64,000 bases of DNA from Microterricola pindariensis (lineage in GTDB: Bacteria; Actinomycetota; Actinomycetes; Actinomycetales; Microbacteriaceae), in contig NZ_MPZN01000009.1 in the NCBI RefSeq assembly GCF_002936985.1, positions 1-64,000 on the forward strand, given 5' to 3'. The position numbers and the translations under genes were made by a program. A model generated the notes under the pieces. The model worked only from the letters and a program-made list of their open reading frames with translations. It ran no database searches and was not told the origin of the DNA. Of this stretch, positions 37,024-45,705 are shown piece after piece; positions within the stretch are counted from its first letter, which is position 1; the number at the start of each line of letters is the position of its first letter.

Positions 37024-38967
37024 TCAGGCGGTGGTGATGGCGGCGATGCTGGACAGGGGCAGGGTGCGCTCGATGTCGGCCCGCCGGTCGCGGGCGCGGA
37101 GGCGCCCGTTGGCGACGCTGGCCGGTTCGAGCAGGTAGTCGGAGACCTCGCCGCCCGGCATCCGCACACTCACCACGAGGGCGTGCTTGGAGCGGATGGC
37201 CAGGTCGATCTGCCGGGCCAGCCAGGCCTGGCCGGTCGGCGCCGTGTCGGCGTCGGAGTCGCGCAGCGCCGCGATCAGCCCGGGCAGGGGGTCCACGGGG
37301 GCCGGAACCTCGGCGCGCGGCGGCCGGCGCCGGGTGAGGTGCACGACCTCGCCGGCGGCATCCTCGAGCGCGACCGGGTAGCGGGCGTCGCTGAGAGCCC
37401 AGAACAGCAGCTCGGGCGCGAAGCGGCTGAGCAGCCGGTGCGGCCCGCCCTGCTGCAGCCCGAAGGCCGAGAGAGCCTGGTCGACGGCCACCGTGTGAAT
37501 CAGCGCGACGTCCTCGGAGCGGATCGCGCTCTGGAACAGCTCGTCGTCGGCCGGGCCCACCCGCAGCCGGCCATAGCGCGCCGCCGACTCGGTGACGAGG
37601 TAGTCCAGCGGCTGCGGAATCCCGGTGAGCGAGATCGAGGCGAGGAAGGCGAGGATGCTCTCGGCCGTCTCGCCGGCGGCCAAGGCACGGTTGATGGATG
37701 ACGCGGTGACCCGATAGCTCGAGGCCAGCTCGCGGCTCTCAACCTCGGCCATGGTGCGCAGGCGCGCGTCGACGCTCTGCGTCAGGGGGCCGGGAGCCAC
37801 CGCGGTCAGGTCTTGCTGCAGGTACACGGTGGCCACCTCGGGCGGCAGCAGGTCGGCCACGACCTGCTCGGCGGCGGCGCCGTCCTGCTCGAGCAGGGCA
37901 CTGCCGGCCGCGCTCGGCTCGCCGTCGGCGGTGATGCCGAGCAGCTCCGCCTCGGCGGTGCGGTCATCGATGCGCTGCTGCAGCGTGTCGCCGGCGGCGG
38001 GGAAGATCCAGCTCACCGCGGTCTGCAACGAGTCGCCCCACGGGCCGTGCGCGCGCTCCGCCAGCAGGGCACGCACATCGGTGGCGAGCCCGCCCAGCCA
38101 AGCCTCGGCCAGGGTCCGCCAGCGCTGTGCGGCGCTGCCGTGCAACCAGGCCTCGCCGGCATCGCTGTGCTGCCAGAGGGCGCCCTCCCGCTCGACCAGC
38201 GCCGCGCGCTCCGCGAGCCCGAGATAGCGCGGGACCTCTTCGAAGGCGATCCCCGCCGCCAGGGCGAGGCGCTTGGCGTCGGGCAGTGAGAGCCCGCCGC
38301 GGGCGAGCTCACGGGCCGGATCGAGGATGAGCGCGGCGACGAGCTCGGCGACGACCGCGGTGGAGCTGAATGCGTGCTCGGCGGCGAGCCGGTCGCGTGC
38401 GGTCTCGGCGCCCGGCTTGCTGGCCGCGGCGACGAGGGAATCGTCGGCGTTGGCCGGTGCCGGGGAAGCGAGCTCGGCGGTGCCGGGCAGCCCGGATGCG
38501 GGCCAGACACGCAGCTGCTCGCTGACCGCGGCGAACGGCGCGAACTGCACCTCGCCGTCGGCGCTCTCGCTCAACGTGCCGAGCAGCAGTTCGTGCAGGC
38601 GTTCGGCCCGCGCGCGCACCTCCGCGGCGTCGACGGCGCTGTGGCCAAGTTCGGAGAGGCGGGCGGCGATGGCCGAGGCGGATGCCGCGGCATCCGCGGC
38701 GACCAGGAGGCCACCGGCCGTGTCTGCGCTCGAGGCCGCTTCCGTCGCCGGGATGGCCTCGGCGATGAGGTCGCCCGCCACCGCCAGCACGGCCAGCCTG
38801 GTGCGGTCGAGCGTGGCCAGGGCGGCGTGGACCGACTCGGGGGCGAGCAGGGCCTCGGCGAGGTCGAAGTAGTCACGCACCCCCGTGACGGGGAACTCGC
38901 GCAGGGCGAGGCTCGCCGCCAACTGCTCATCGGTGAGTGCGCGAAGTCGTGCGGCGAGGGAGAGCAT
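37024..38967 (-). CDS. Helicase-associated protein (Helicase_C_3 family)
   Basis: The 647-residue protein begins with an N-terminal helical region (LAARLRALTDEQLAASLALR), has winged-helix-like segments in the middle (VTASSINRALAAGETAESIL with FLASISLTGIPQPLDYLV) and a C-terminal WYL-like beta domain (VVSVRMPGGEVSDYLLEPA). It matches the actinobacterial helicase-associated family that sits next to XPB. It probably partners the helicase in the next gene, 47 bases on. Confidence 0.83.
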   Translation of the reverse strand: MLSLAARLRALTDEQLAASLALREFPVTGVRDYFDLAEALLAPESVHAALATLDRTRLAVLAVAGDLIAEAIPATEAASSADTAGGLLVAADAAASASAIAARLSELGHSAVDAAEVRARAERLHELLLGTLSESADGEVQFAPFAAVSEQLRVWPASGLPGTAELASPAPANADDSLVAAASKPGAETARDRLAAEHAFSSTAVVAELVAALILDPARELARGGLSLPDAKRLALAAGIAFEEVPRYLGLAERAALVEREGALWQHSDAGEAWLHGSAAQRWRTLAEAWLGGLATDVRALLAERAHGPWGDSLQTAVSWIFPAAGDTLQQRIDDRTAEAELLGITADGEPSAAGSALLEQDGAAAEQVVADLLPPEVATVYLQQDLTAVAPGPLTQSVDARLRTMAEVESRELASSYRVTASSINRALAAGETAESILAFLASISLTGIPQPLDYLVTESAARYGRLRVGPADDELFQSAIRSEDVALIHTVAVDQALSAFGLQQGGPHRLLSRFAPELLFWALSDARYPVALEDAAGEVVHLTRRRPPRAEVPAPVDPLPGLIAALRDSDADTAPTGQAWLARQIDLAIRSKHALVVSVRMPGGEVSDYLLEPASVANGRLRARDRRADIERTLPLSSIAAITTA

Positions 38968-38972
38968 GGTCG

Positions 38973-39248
38973 CTACCGTTTGTTCTCTCGAGCCGCACGG
39001 CTGCGGCGAAGGCTGGAGACCACCATGAGGGCGATGATCAGGACAAAACCGATCGGCAGGCCGATGAGCGGGAACATGAACACGAACGGCCAGACGCCCT
39101 GGCTGAAACCGTCATCGGCTCCGGCCCCGGCTGCTGTGCCGATCATCACGGCGATGAAGGCGAGTATTGAGGCCCCGACGACAGCGGCGACCATATAGGC
39201 GAATACGCGCTCGAGGCGCTGAGATGGTTCGGGTGTCTGCGGGCTCAC
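38973..39248 (-). CDS. Small two-helix membrane protein
   Basis: 91 residues: hydrophilic start with SPQTPEPSQR, then two hydrophobic segments (about 18-42 and 56-78) and a basic tail RSRAARENKR. The GTG at 39248 has AGAG upstream and is preferred over 39281. It ends five bases before the helicase-associated gene, so it may be the first gene of that operon. Function unknown. Confidence 0.68.
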   Translation of the reverse strand: MSPQTPEPSQRLERVFAYMVAAVVGASILAFIAVMIGTAAGAGADDGFSQGVWPFVFMFPLIGLPIGFVLIIALMVVSSLRRSRAARENKR

Positions 39249-39350
39249 AATCTCTAGGATACGGGGCAGGAGGCGTCGCAACCCAATAAGCTAAGAGCTG
39301 GACGACGCCGCGATTCGGTGTGCCCGCGTTTTCACTCAGTGAGGTTCAAT

Positions 39351-39731
39351 ATGCCTACCGGCAAGGTCAAGTTCTACGACGACGAGAAGGGCTTCGGCTT
39401 CATCAGCTCAGATGACGGCCAAGAAGTCTTCTTGCACGCCTCGGCACTGCCCGCTGGCGTCACTGTCAAGCCGGGCACGCGCCTGGAATTCGGCATCGCC
39501 GACGGCAAGAAGGGCGCGCAGGCGCTCTCGGTACGCGTGCTCGATGCCCCCGTGAGCCTGGCCAAGGCCTCGCGCCGCAAGGCCGACGATATGGCCGTGC
39601 TCGTCGAAGACCTCATCAAGTGGCTCGACGGCATCGGTTCCGAGCTGCGTCGCGGCAAGTACCCCGAGGGGCACAAGGCGACCACCACGGCGGCCATGCT
39701 GCGCCGTGTTGCCGACGAACTCGACGCATAG
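39351..39731 (+). CDS. Cold-shock domain protein with a C-terminal extension
   Basis: The N-terminal 65 residues are a CspA-like domain (GKVKFYDDEKGFGFISSDDG, VFLHASALPAGV) that binds single-stranded RNA/DNA with RNP motifs KGFGFI and VFLH. An extension of about 60 residues (RRKADDMAVLVEDLIKWLDG) is not found in ordinary 67-residue Csps. The ATG at 39351 has GAGG upstream. TAAGCT (39288-39293) could be a -10, giving a leader of about 50 bases. Confidence 0.88.
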   Translation: MPTGKVKFYDDEKGFGFISSDDGQEVFLHASALPAGVTVKPGTRLEFGIADGKKGAQALSVRVLDAPVSLAKASRRKADDMAVLVEDLIKWLDGIGSELRRGKYPEGHKATTTAAMLRRVADELDA

Positions 39732-39741
39732 CGTGGGCGAC

Positions 39742-40587
39742 ATGCACAGCGAGACGGATGCCGCAGAGCGGACCGAGGAACGGACGGAAGAGCAGGCCGT
39801 TGCGACGAGCGACGAGCTGACCGCGGAGCTCGAAGCCGAGCCCGCCGCCGAGCCTGAGGCCGAGCCCGAAGCGGAACGCCCGGCACCGGTGGCCGACGAC
39901 GTGCTGCTCGCGGCCGTCGACATGGCCCGCGCCGCACTGCTCGACTTCACCGCGCCGGCGACGATCGGCCGTGTCATCGGCCACGTCGCCGAAGAAGACC
40001 ACGTGCTCTCCCTGCTGTTCGAGTGCCGCCTCGCGGGGTACCCGGGCTGGCACTGGACCGTGACGCTCTCGCGCATCGGCGACGAGACGAAGCCGACCGT
40101 CCTCGAGTCCGAGCTCATGCCCGGTGAGCACGCGCTGCTCGCTCCCGAGTGGGTGCCGTGGTCTGAGCGTCTGGCCGACTACCAGGCGGCGCAGCTGTCG
40201 CACGACGACGAGCAGACCGACTCCGACGACGAGGGCGACGAGCTCGATGGCGAGTTCGGCGACGACGCCGAGGGTGACGACGACACCGACGACGGCTTCG
40301 ACGACGACTACGCCGACGATCTGCAGCAGCGGCGGCACGCCGGCGACATCGACGGCCTGGACATCGATCACCTCGACGTCCCGGCCACGGACGATGATGA
40401 TGACGACGACGAGTCGGACGATGACGACGACGAGTCAGACGACGATGATGACGACGACGATGACGAGTCGGACGACGACGATGACGACGACGACGATGAG
40501 TCGGACGACGACGATGACGACGACGACGACGATGATGAGTCGGACGACGACGATGACGACGACGATCGGTCCGACTCGGAGAAGTAA
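39742..40587 (+). CDS. DUF3027 protein with a long Asp-rich tail
   Basis: The middle of the protein (about residues 50-150) is a DUF3027 domain (AVDMARAALLDFTAPATIGR, CRLAGYPGWHWTVTLSRIGD, LLAPEWVPWSERLADYQ). After it comes an acidic linker and then a tail of about 65 residues that is nearly pure Asp, broken by Glu-Ser pairs. The tail is encoded by a GAC/GAT repeat. GTG 39733 and ATG 39742 are both possible starts. Function unknown; the tail would give an extreme negative charge and could bind metal or basic partners. Confidence 0.8.
   Translation: MHSETDAAERTEERTEEQAVATSDELTAELEAEPAAEPEAEPEAERPAPVADDVLLAAVDMARAALLDFTAPATIGRVIGHVAEEDHVLSLLFECRLAGYPGWHWTVTLSRIGDETKPTVLESELMPGEHALLAPEWVPWSERLADYQAAQLSHDDEQTDSDDEGDELDGEFGDDAEGDDDTDDGFDDDYADDLQQRRHAGDIDGLDIDHLDVPATDDDDDDDESDDDDDESDDDDDDDDDESDDDDDDDDDESDDDDDDDDDDDESDDDDDDDDRSDSEK
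40390..40581 (+). repeat. Asp-codon microsatellite inside the DUF3027 gene
   Basis: About 190 bases of GAC/GAT codons punctuated by GAGTCG (Glu-Ser) at growing intervals. The mixed Asp codons reduce but do not remove the potential for replication slippage. Confidence 0.9.
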
Positions 40588-40619
40588 CGTCCTCCCGCGC
40601 TCCGCGTAGGCGAATCACA

Positions 40620-40657
40620 AAAAAGTGTCCCAAGACGAGAGTCTTGGGACACTTTTT
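40620..40657. terminator. Strong bidirectional terminator
   Basis: AAAAAGTGTCCCAAGAC pairs with GTCTTGGGACACTTTTT around a GAGA loop. It lies between the convergent DUF3027 and DUF2530 genes and has an A-run before and T-run after the stem. Confidence 0.95.
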
Positions 40658-40682
40658 GTTGAGTCGAGGGGGGTGATGCCGG

Positions 40683-40916
40683 CTAGCGCCGCCGCTGCTG
40701 CACGACGACGAGTCCGATGACGCCCAGGGCGACACCGAACCCGGCGCAGCCGAGCCACCAGGCGAAGCCAGCGGCGTCCAGCTGCGGCAGGAAGACCAGG
40801 CACAGCACGAGTGCGATCAGCCAGAGGCCTGTTCCGGCGAGCACGGCTTTGCGCGCATCGGCCCGTGCCGGCGCGGGATCTGGCCGACGCTCACTGTCTT
40901 TCAACCAGAATCGCAT
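40683..40916 (-). CDS. DUF2530 small membrane protein
   Basis: 77 residues: a conserved polar start (RFWLKDSERRPDPAPARADA) that marks DUF2530, then two membrane helices (about 24-44 and 50-72) and a basic end. The start is ATG 40916 (GTG 40919 is just upstream). It follows serC on the same strand and probably belongs to its transcript. Function unknown. Confidence 0.8.
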   Translation of the reverse strand: MRFWLKDSERRPDPAPARADARKAVLAGTGLWLIALVLCLVFLPQLDAAGFAWWLGCAGFGVALGVIGLVVVQQRRR

Positions 40917-40976
40917 CACGGCCAGTCTGTGGCGAGCGGACCGGGCCCGTCAAGTTGGCGCGGCCCGCTCGACGGG

Positions 40977-42101
<1,125 letters not shown>

Positions 42102-42194
42102 CTAGGTGCGCCCTGCCGGGCGGGTAGTCTTGTTACCTGCGTGCGCGTCTTCTTGTCGCGCACGCCTGCGTGAGTTAAAAACGGGGAGGCGCGA

Positions 42195-42896
42195 ATGACG
42201 GATCTCATCGACACCACGGAGATGTACCTCCGAACGATCCTGGATCTGGAAGAGGAGAACATCGTTCCTCTGCGTGCGCGCATCTCGGAGCGGCTCGGCC
42301 ACTCCGGTCCCACCGTGTCGCAGACCATCGCCCGCATGGAGCGCGACGGACTCGTCGTCGTCTCTGGCGACCGACACCTCGAGCTGACCGAGGCCGGCCG
42401 GAGCAAGGCAGTGCACGTGATGCGCAAGCACCGCCTCGCCGAGGTGCTGCTCTCTGAGGTCATCGGCCTCGAGTGGGAACTCGTGCACGACGAGGCCTGC
42501 CGCTGGGAGCACGTGATGAGCGAGCAGGTCGAGCGCAAGCTGCTCGAGATCCTCAACTTCCCCACCGAATCGCCCTACGGCACCCCGATTCCCGGGCTCG
42601 AAGAGCTCGGCCAGCCGCCCGCGGCCCCATTCATGACGGATGTCGAGAGCATCGTCGACCTGGTCAGCCGCAACCCCGAGCCGGTTCAGGCCGTGCTCCG
42701 CCGCCTCGGCGAGCCCGTGCAGTTCGACCCGGAGCTGCTGCTGCAGCTCAAGCAGTCCGGCGTCATGCCCGGTGCGACGGGCACATTCTCGGCAGCCGGC
42801 TCCTACGTATCGGTGAAGGTGGACGGTTTCGACGACGGACTGGAGCTGCCGAACGAGGTCGCGATTCACATTTTTGTGACCGCGCAACCCCAGTAA
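42195..42896 (+). CDS. DtxR/IdeR-family metal-dependent repressor
   Basis: 233 residues with the three DtxR domains: winged helix (1-73: TTEMYLRTILDLEEENIVPL, ISERLGHSGPTVSQTIARME), dimerisation and metal-binding helices (about 74-140: HRLAEVLLSEVIGLEWELVH, DEACRWEHVMS) and a C-terminal SH3-like domain (about 150-232). Metal ligands of DtxR (Met10-, Cys102-, Glu105-, His106-like; here the CRWEHVMS region) are present. Likely iron or manganese sensor. SD GGGGAGG lies upstream of the ATG. Confidence 0.92.
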   Translation: MTDLIDTTEMYLRTILDLEEENIVPLRARISERLGHSGPTVSQTIARMERDGLVVVSGDRHLELTEAGRSKAVHVMRKHRLAEVLLSEVIGLEWELVHDEACRWEHVMSEQVERKLLEILNFPTESPYGTPIPGLEELGQPPAAPFMTDVESIVDLVSRNPEPVQAVLRRLGEPVQFDPELLLQLKQSGVMPGATGTFSAAGSYVSVKVDGFDDGLELPNEVAIHIFVTAQPQ

Positions 42897-42899
42897 CCG

Positions 42900-43125
42900 C
42901 GCGGTATTCGCCGGGACAAGCGTTATCTACTTGTTAGAAAAGCGACTCCGGGATGTGACTTTGCGGCAGTCACCGGGTAACCTCGGTTCAGTCCCACTGA
43001 CCAGAAGCCGGTCGATGGACTCGAGAGCAGACGTCCCCCAGACCCGTCTCTGCAATCGAAAACAATACGCGCAAGCGCATTGGACGGGGCAGCTACCTAG
43101 TGCTGCTGGGGCGCCGGAGGTAACT
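42900..43125 (+). other. Long 5' leader of the NlpC/P60 gene
   Basis: About 225 bases between the DtxR-family gene and the TTG start of the hydrolase. It holds GTNAC motifs (GTGAC 42956-42960, GTCAC 42969-42973, GTAAC 42977-42981) and a C-rich hairpin (GCAGACG at 43027-43033 with CGTCTCTGC at 43045-43053). A hairpin near CAGCTACCTAGTGCTG precedes the SD. I could not match it to the c-di-AMP riboswitch. Confidence 0.45.
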
Positions 43126-43959
43126 TTGGCTCTATTAGGTTCTAAGCGCTCCCCCCGAGGAGTCAGAAGATCTTCAGCAGGCAGTGCAGTGGTCCCCGCG
43201 GCCGGCACTGCAGCCGCAAACCGGGCGGTCATGCCCCCGGAGGCGATGCGCTCCAAGCCCCGCAGCAAGGGCCTGCGCAACGCAGTCGTCATCACTCTCT
43301 CCTTTGGGATGATCGGCACGATCGCGCTGCCCGCCTACGCGTTCGCGCCCGGCGCGGAAGACCAGCAGTTCGCGGCATCCGCTGCCACCGCGCTCAAGCA
43401 GGCCGAGGCGCAGGACGTGAAGGTCGACAAGCATGCCGCCAAGATCACCGTCTCCGCCGACGGCTACGACGCTGTCAGCGAGGCCGACATCGAGGCAGCC
43501 GCGGCAGCCCAGGCCGCGTCCGAGCGTGCCGCAGAGGTTGCCGCTCAGATGACCTCGTATGCCGCGTCGTACTCCGGCCCCTCGGTCGGCGACTTCCTCG
43601 CGAACCCGGCCTACCCGAGCTACGACTTGGGCTCCGTCTACAGCGTGGCCTCGCAGTACCAGGGTGTTCCGTACGTCTACGGCGGCGCGACCCCGGCCGG
43701 CTTCGACTGCTCCGGCTTCGTCATGTACGTCTTCGCGCAGTTCGGCATCTCGCTGCCGCACTCCTCCAACGGCCAGGGTGCCGCGGGAACCCGCATCTCG
43801 ATCGACGACGCCCAGCCCGGCGACCTCGTGATCATGGAGGGCCACGACGGCTTCTACGCCGGCAACGGCAACATCCTGCACGCGCCGTACGAGGGCGCCT
43901 CAGTGCGGGTGCAGCCGATCTGGACGAGCGACTACTACATCGTGCGCATCGGCATTTAG
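43126..43959 (+). CDS. NlpC/P60 peptidoglycan endopeptidase
   Basis: Secreted or membrane-tethered cell-wall hydrolase. The protein starts with a basic 50-residue tail, has one membrane helix or signal (VVITLSFGMIGTIALPAYAF), a stalk (QDVKVDKHAAKITVSADGYD followed by AVSEADIEAAAAA), and the C-terminal NlpC/P60 domain with the catalytic Cys in FDCSGFVMYVFAQFG and His in MEGHDGFYAG. The TTG start at 43126 was chosen because GGAGG lies five bases upstream; the frame is open further upstream but covers the leader. 277 residues. Confidence 0.84.
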   Translation: MALLGSKRSPRGVRRSSAGSAVVPAAGTAAANRAVMPPEAMRSKPRSKGLRNAVVITLSFGMIGTIALPAYAFAPGAEDQQFAASAATALKQAEAQDVKVDKHAAKITVSADGYDAVSEADIEAAAAAQAASERAAEVAAQMTSYAASYSGPSVGDFLANPAYPSYDLGSVYSVASQYQGVPYVYGGATPAGFDCSGFVMYVFAQFGISLPHSSNGQGAAGTRISIDDAQPGDLVIMEGHDGFYAGNGNILHAPYEGASVRVQPIWTSDYYIVRIGI

Positions 43960-43988
43960 CCGAGGCCCGTCAGGGCTCTCTGATGGGG

Positions 43989-44025
43989 AGGGGCGAGTGG
44001 ATGCCGGCGGCATCCGTTCGCCCCT
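43989..44025 (+). terminator. Terminator after the NlpC/P60 gene
   Basis: AGGGGCGA plus GGATGCC pair with GGCATCC plus TCGCCCCT around a GGC loop (two internal mismatches), then TTGTC. Another terminator containing the GGATGCC heptamer. Confidence 0.78.
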
Positions 44026-44089
44026 TTGTCATGCCCCTCGGGTGAACTCTGGGTAGCGAGTGGAGAATGCGGCGTGCTGCGGGGCCTCA

Positions 44090-44279
44090 TTGCAGAAAAA
44101 GTGGTTTAGCCTGAAGCCCTGACATGTTGAGGAATCTCGGAGAGCCGATGGACAGGGCACGGAACATCCACACCACGGATGCCCAGCGCCTATTCGCCCT
44201 GAGGCACAGCAGTCAAACTTGCCCCGGCTCCGGCCGTGGATCGAAGGACACCGTCATCATGACGGTGTCCTTTTCTGTT
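44090..44279 (+). ncRNA. Possible small RNA or leader ending in a strong terminator
   Basis: About 150 bases without an ORF end in a perfect 12-bp hairpin (GGACACCGTCAT with ATGACGGTGTCC, 44246-44270) and TTTTCTGTTT. The nearest upstream gene already has its own terminator at 43989-44025. A second terminator with no gene in front of it suggests an independent short transcript, or an attenuator for the HNH gene 78 bases on. No known RNA family was recognised. Confidence 0.42.
44246..44279 (+). terminator. Intrinsic terminator upstream of the HNH gene
   Basis: GGACACCGTCAT and ATGACGGTGTCC pair around a single C, followed by TTTTCTGTTT. This is the best T-run terminator in its area. Confidence 0.88.
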
Positions 44280-44357
44280 TGAATGCTCGCTCTGGCATCC
44301 CCGCCGTCGGAGAGTCGAATGGCTGCAAGCCGTGCAGCCTGCTTCGAGAGGGAGACC

Positions 44358-44855
44358 ATGCATACGCTCGTATTGAATGCCGGCTACGAACCGCTCGCCG
44401 TTGTGAGCTTCAAGCGGGCGCTCGCGCTCGTGATGAACGACAAGGCGCGTGTGCTGCAGATCGATACGGGGCACCCGGTGTGGGCGACATCCGGAGTGTG
44501 GGATCGGCCGTCGGTGATTCTGTTGACCCGCTACGTGCGCCTCCCACGGGGGCGAATGGTGCCGGTGAGCCGGCGCGGGGTGCTGCGGCGGGACGAGCAC
44601 CGCTGCGCGTACTGCGGCAGCTCGGCGAGCACCATCGACCACGTGCTGCCGCGATCGCGCGGCGGGCGCGACACCTGGGAGAACCTGGTGGCCTGCTGCC
44701 TGCGCTGCAACAACGTCAAGAGCGACAGGACGCCCGTCGAGATGGGCTGGCAGCTGCGCTTCGCGCCGTACGTGCCCAGGGAGGGCGGCTGGCGGCTGCG
44801 CGTGGCCGAGCGGACGCTGCCCGAATGGGACGAGTTCCTGGAGCCTGCCGCGTAG
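44358..44855 (+). CDS. HNH endonuclease family protein
   Basis: The 165-residue protein has a conserved N-terminus (MHTLVLNAGYEPLAVVSFKR) that defines a widespread actinobacterial HNH family, and the HNH/treble-clef motif CAYCGSSASTIDHVLPRSRG, followed by NLVACCLRCNNVKSDR with the zinc cysteines. It is thus a metal-dependent nuclease fold; the biological target is unknown. SD GGGAG precedes the ATG at 44358. Confidence 0.9.
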   Translation: MHTLVLNAGYEPLAVVSFKRALALVMNDKARVLQIDTGHPVWATSGVWDRPSVILLTRYVRLPRGRMVPVSRRGVLRRDEHRCAYCGSSASTIDHVLPRSRGGRDTWENLVACCLRCNNVKSDRTPVEMGWQLRFAPYVPREGGWRLRVAERTLPEWDEFLEPAA

Positions 44856-44982
44856 CCAGCGTCATCCAATGTGCGTGATGGCGGCGCGGGGCGGCCACCC
44901 TAGAGTCGCCTCAACGACCACTCACACTGGCGGTCGGCGAGCCCTCCGCGCGTCGCCGGCCGGGGACGACGGGAGCTTCGCC

Positions 44983-45510
44983 ATGGCCGACCAGACCTAC
45001 ATCGCGATTGCGGCGCAGTACGCGAGCGAGGAGGAGGCTGTGGCCGACTTCGACAAGGTCCATGAGTACTTCACCGAGGCCGACAAGCACGGCTCGTTCG
45101 ACGCCGCGGTCATCAACCGCGACATGGAGGGCAAGCTCACCATCCCGAAGCGCGACGACGGCGCCAAGCACCACGGGGTGCGGAAGGGGCTCGGCATCGG
45201 GCTGGCCGGCGGCCTCGCCGTCGCGCTGTTCCCGGCCGTCGCGCTGGGCGGGGCGCTCCTGGTCGCGGGGGGATCCGGCGCCGGGGTCGGCGCGATCGCC
45301 GGGCACATCGCGCGCAAGACGCCGTCGAAGGACCTCGAGGCGATCAGCGAGACGCTGGACGCCGGAAGCGCCGGGATCGTGCTCGTCCTCGACCCGGCGG
45401 AGAGCGACGGGGTGCAGAAACTGCTGACGCACGCCACCAGGGTGACCGTGAAGGATCTCGCCGTGGACGACAAGGAGCTCGACGAAGAAGTGGGCCGCGC
45501 CTACGAGTAG
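44983..45510 (+). CDS. DUF1269-type membrane-associated protein
   Basis: 175 residues: N-terminal alpha/beta half (YIAIAAQYASEEEAVADFDK), a glycine-rich hydrophobic central part (GLGIGLAGGLAVALFPAVAL then GGALLVAGGSGAGVGAIAGH) and a C-terminal alpha/beta half (SAGIVLVLDPAESDGVQKLL). The DUF1269 layout is two ferredoxin-like halves around a glycine-zipper-like segment. The function is unknown. Confidence 0.78.
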   Translation: MADQTYIAIAAQYASEEEAVADFDKVHEYFTEADKHGSFDAAVINRDMEGKLTIPKRDDGAKHHGVRKGLGIGLAGGLAVALFPAVALGGALLVAGGSGAGVGAIAGHIARKTPSKDLEAISETLDAGSAGIVLVLDPAESDGVQKLLTHATRVTVKDLAVDDKELDEEVGRAYE

Positions 45511-45559
45511 GCACGGGCCCGCAAACCCTCAACAGGCGGGTGAGAGTTGCCCAGATAAA

Positions 45560-45605
45560 GGGTGACAAGGCCGTTACGCTCCCGTAATGTGGGCGAGGTT
45601 GGAGT
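45560..45605 (+). promoter_or_regulatory. Possible MtrA-type direct repeat upstream of the CHAP gene
   Basis: GTGAC (45562-45566) and GTTAC (45573-45577) are separated by exactly six bases, fitting the GTNAC-N6-GTNAC layout attributed to MtrA targets. The gene downstream is a cell-wall hydrolase, the class of gene MtrA is known to control in mycobacteria and corynebacteria. Confidence 0.42.
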
Positions 45606-45705
45606 CCTCCCGGGCTCCACCTGTACGAAGCCCCCAGCACGACGCACAGCAGCACCGCAATACGGCGCCCCGCCGTCGCGGTTCGCGTGCCGCAAAGGAC
45701 CACGC

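Noticed and set aside
40115..40735. Arg/His-rich minus-strand ORF opposite the Asp tract
   Set aside because: It is only the antisense reading of the GAC/GAT microsatellite.
42930..43120. c-di-AMP (ydaO-type) riboswitch before the NlpC/P60 gene
   Set aside because: Expected by gene class, but the conserved GGGGAACCCA and CAGCTAACCC-type blocks are missing; only vague similarity remains.
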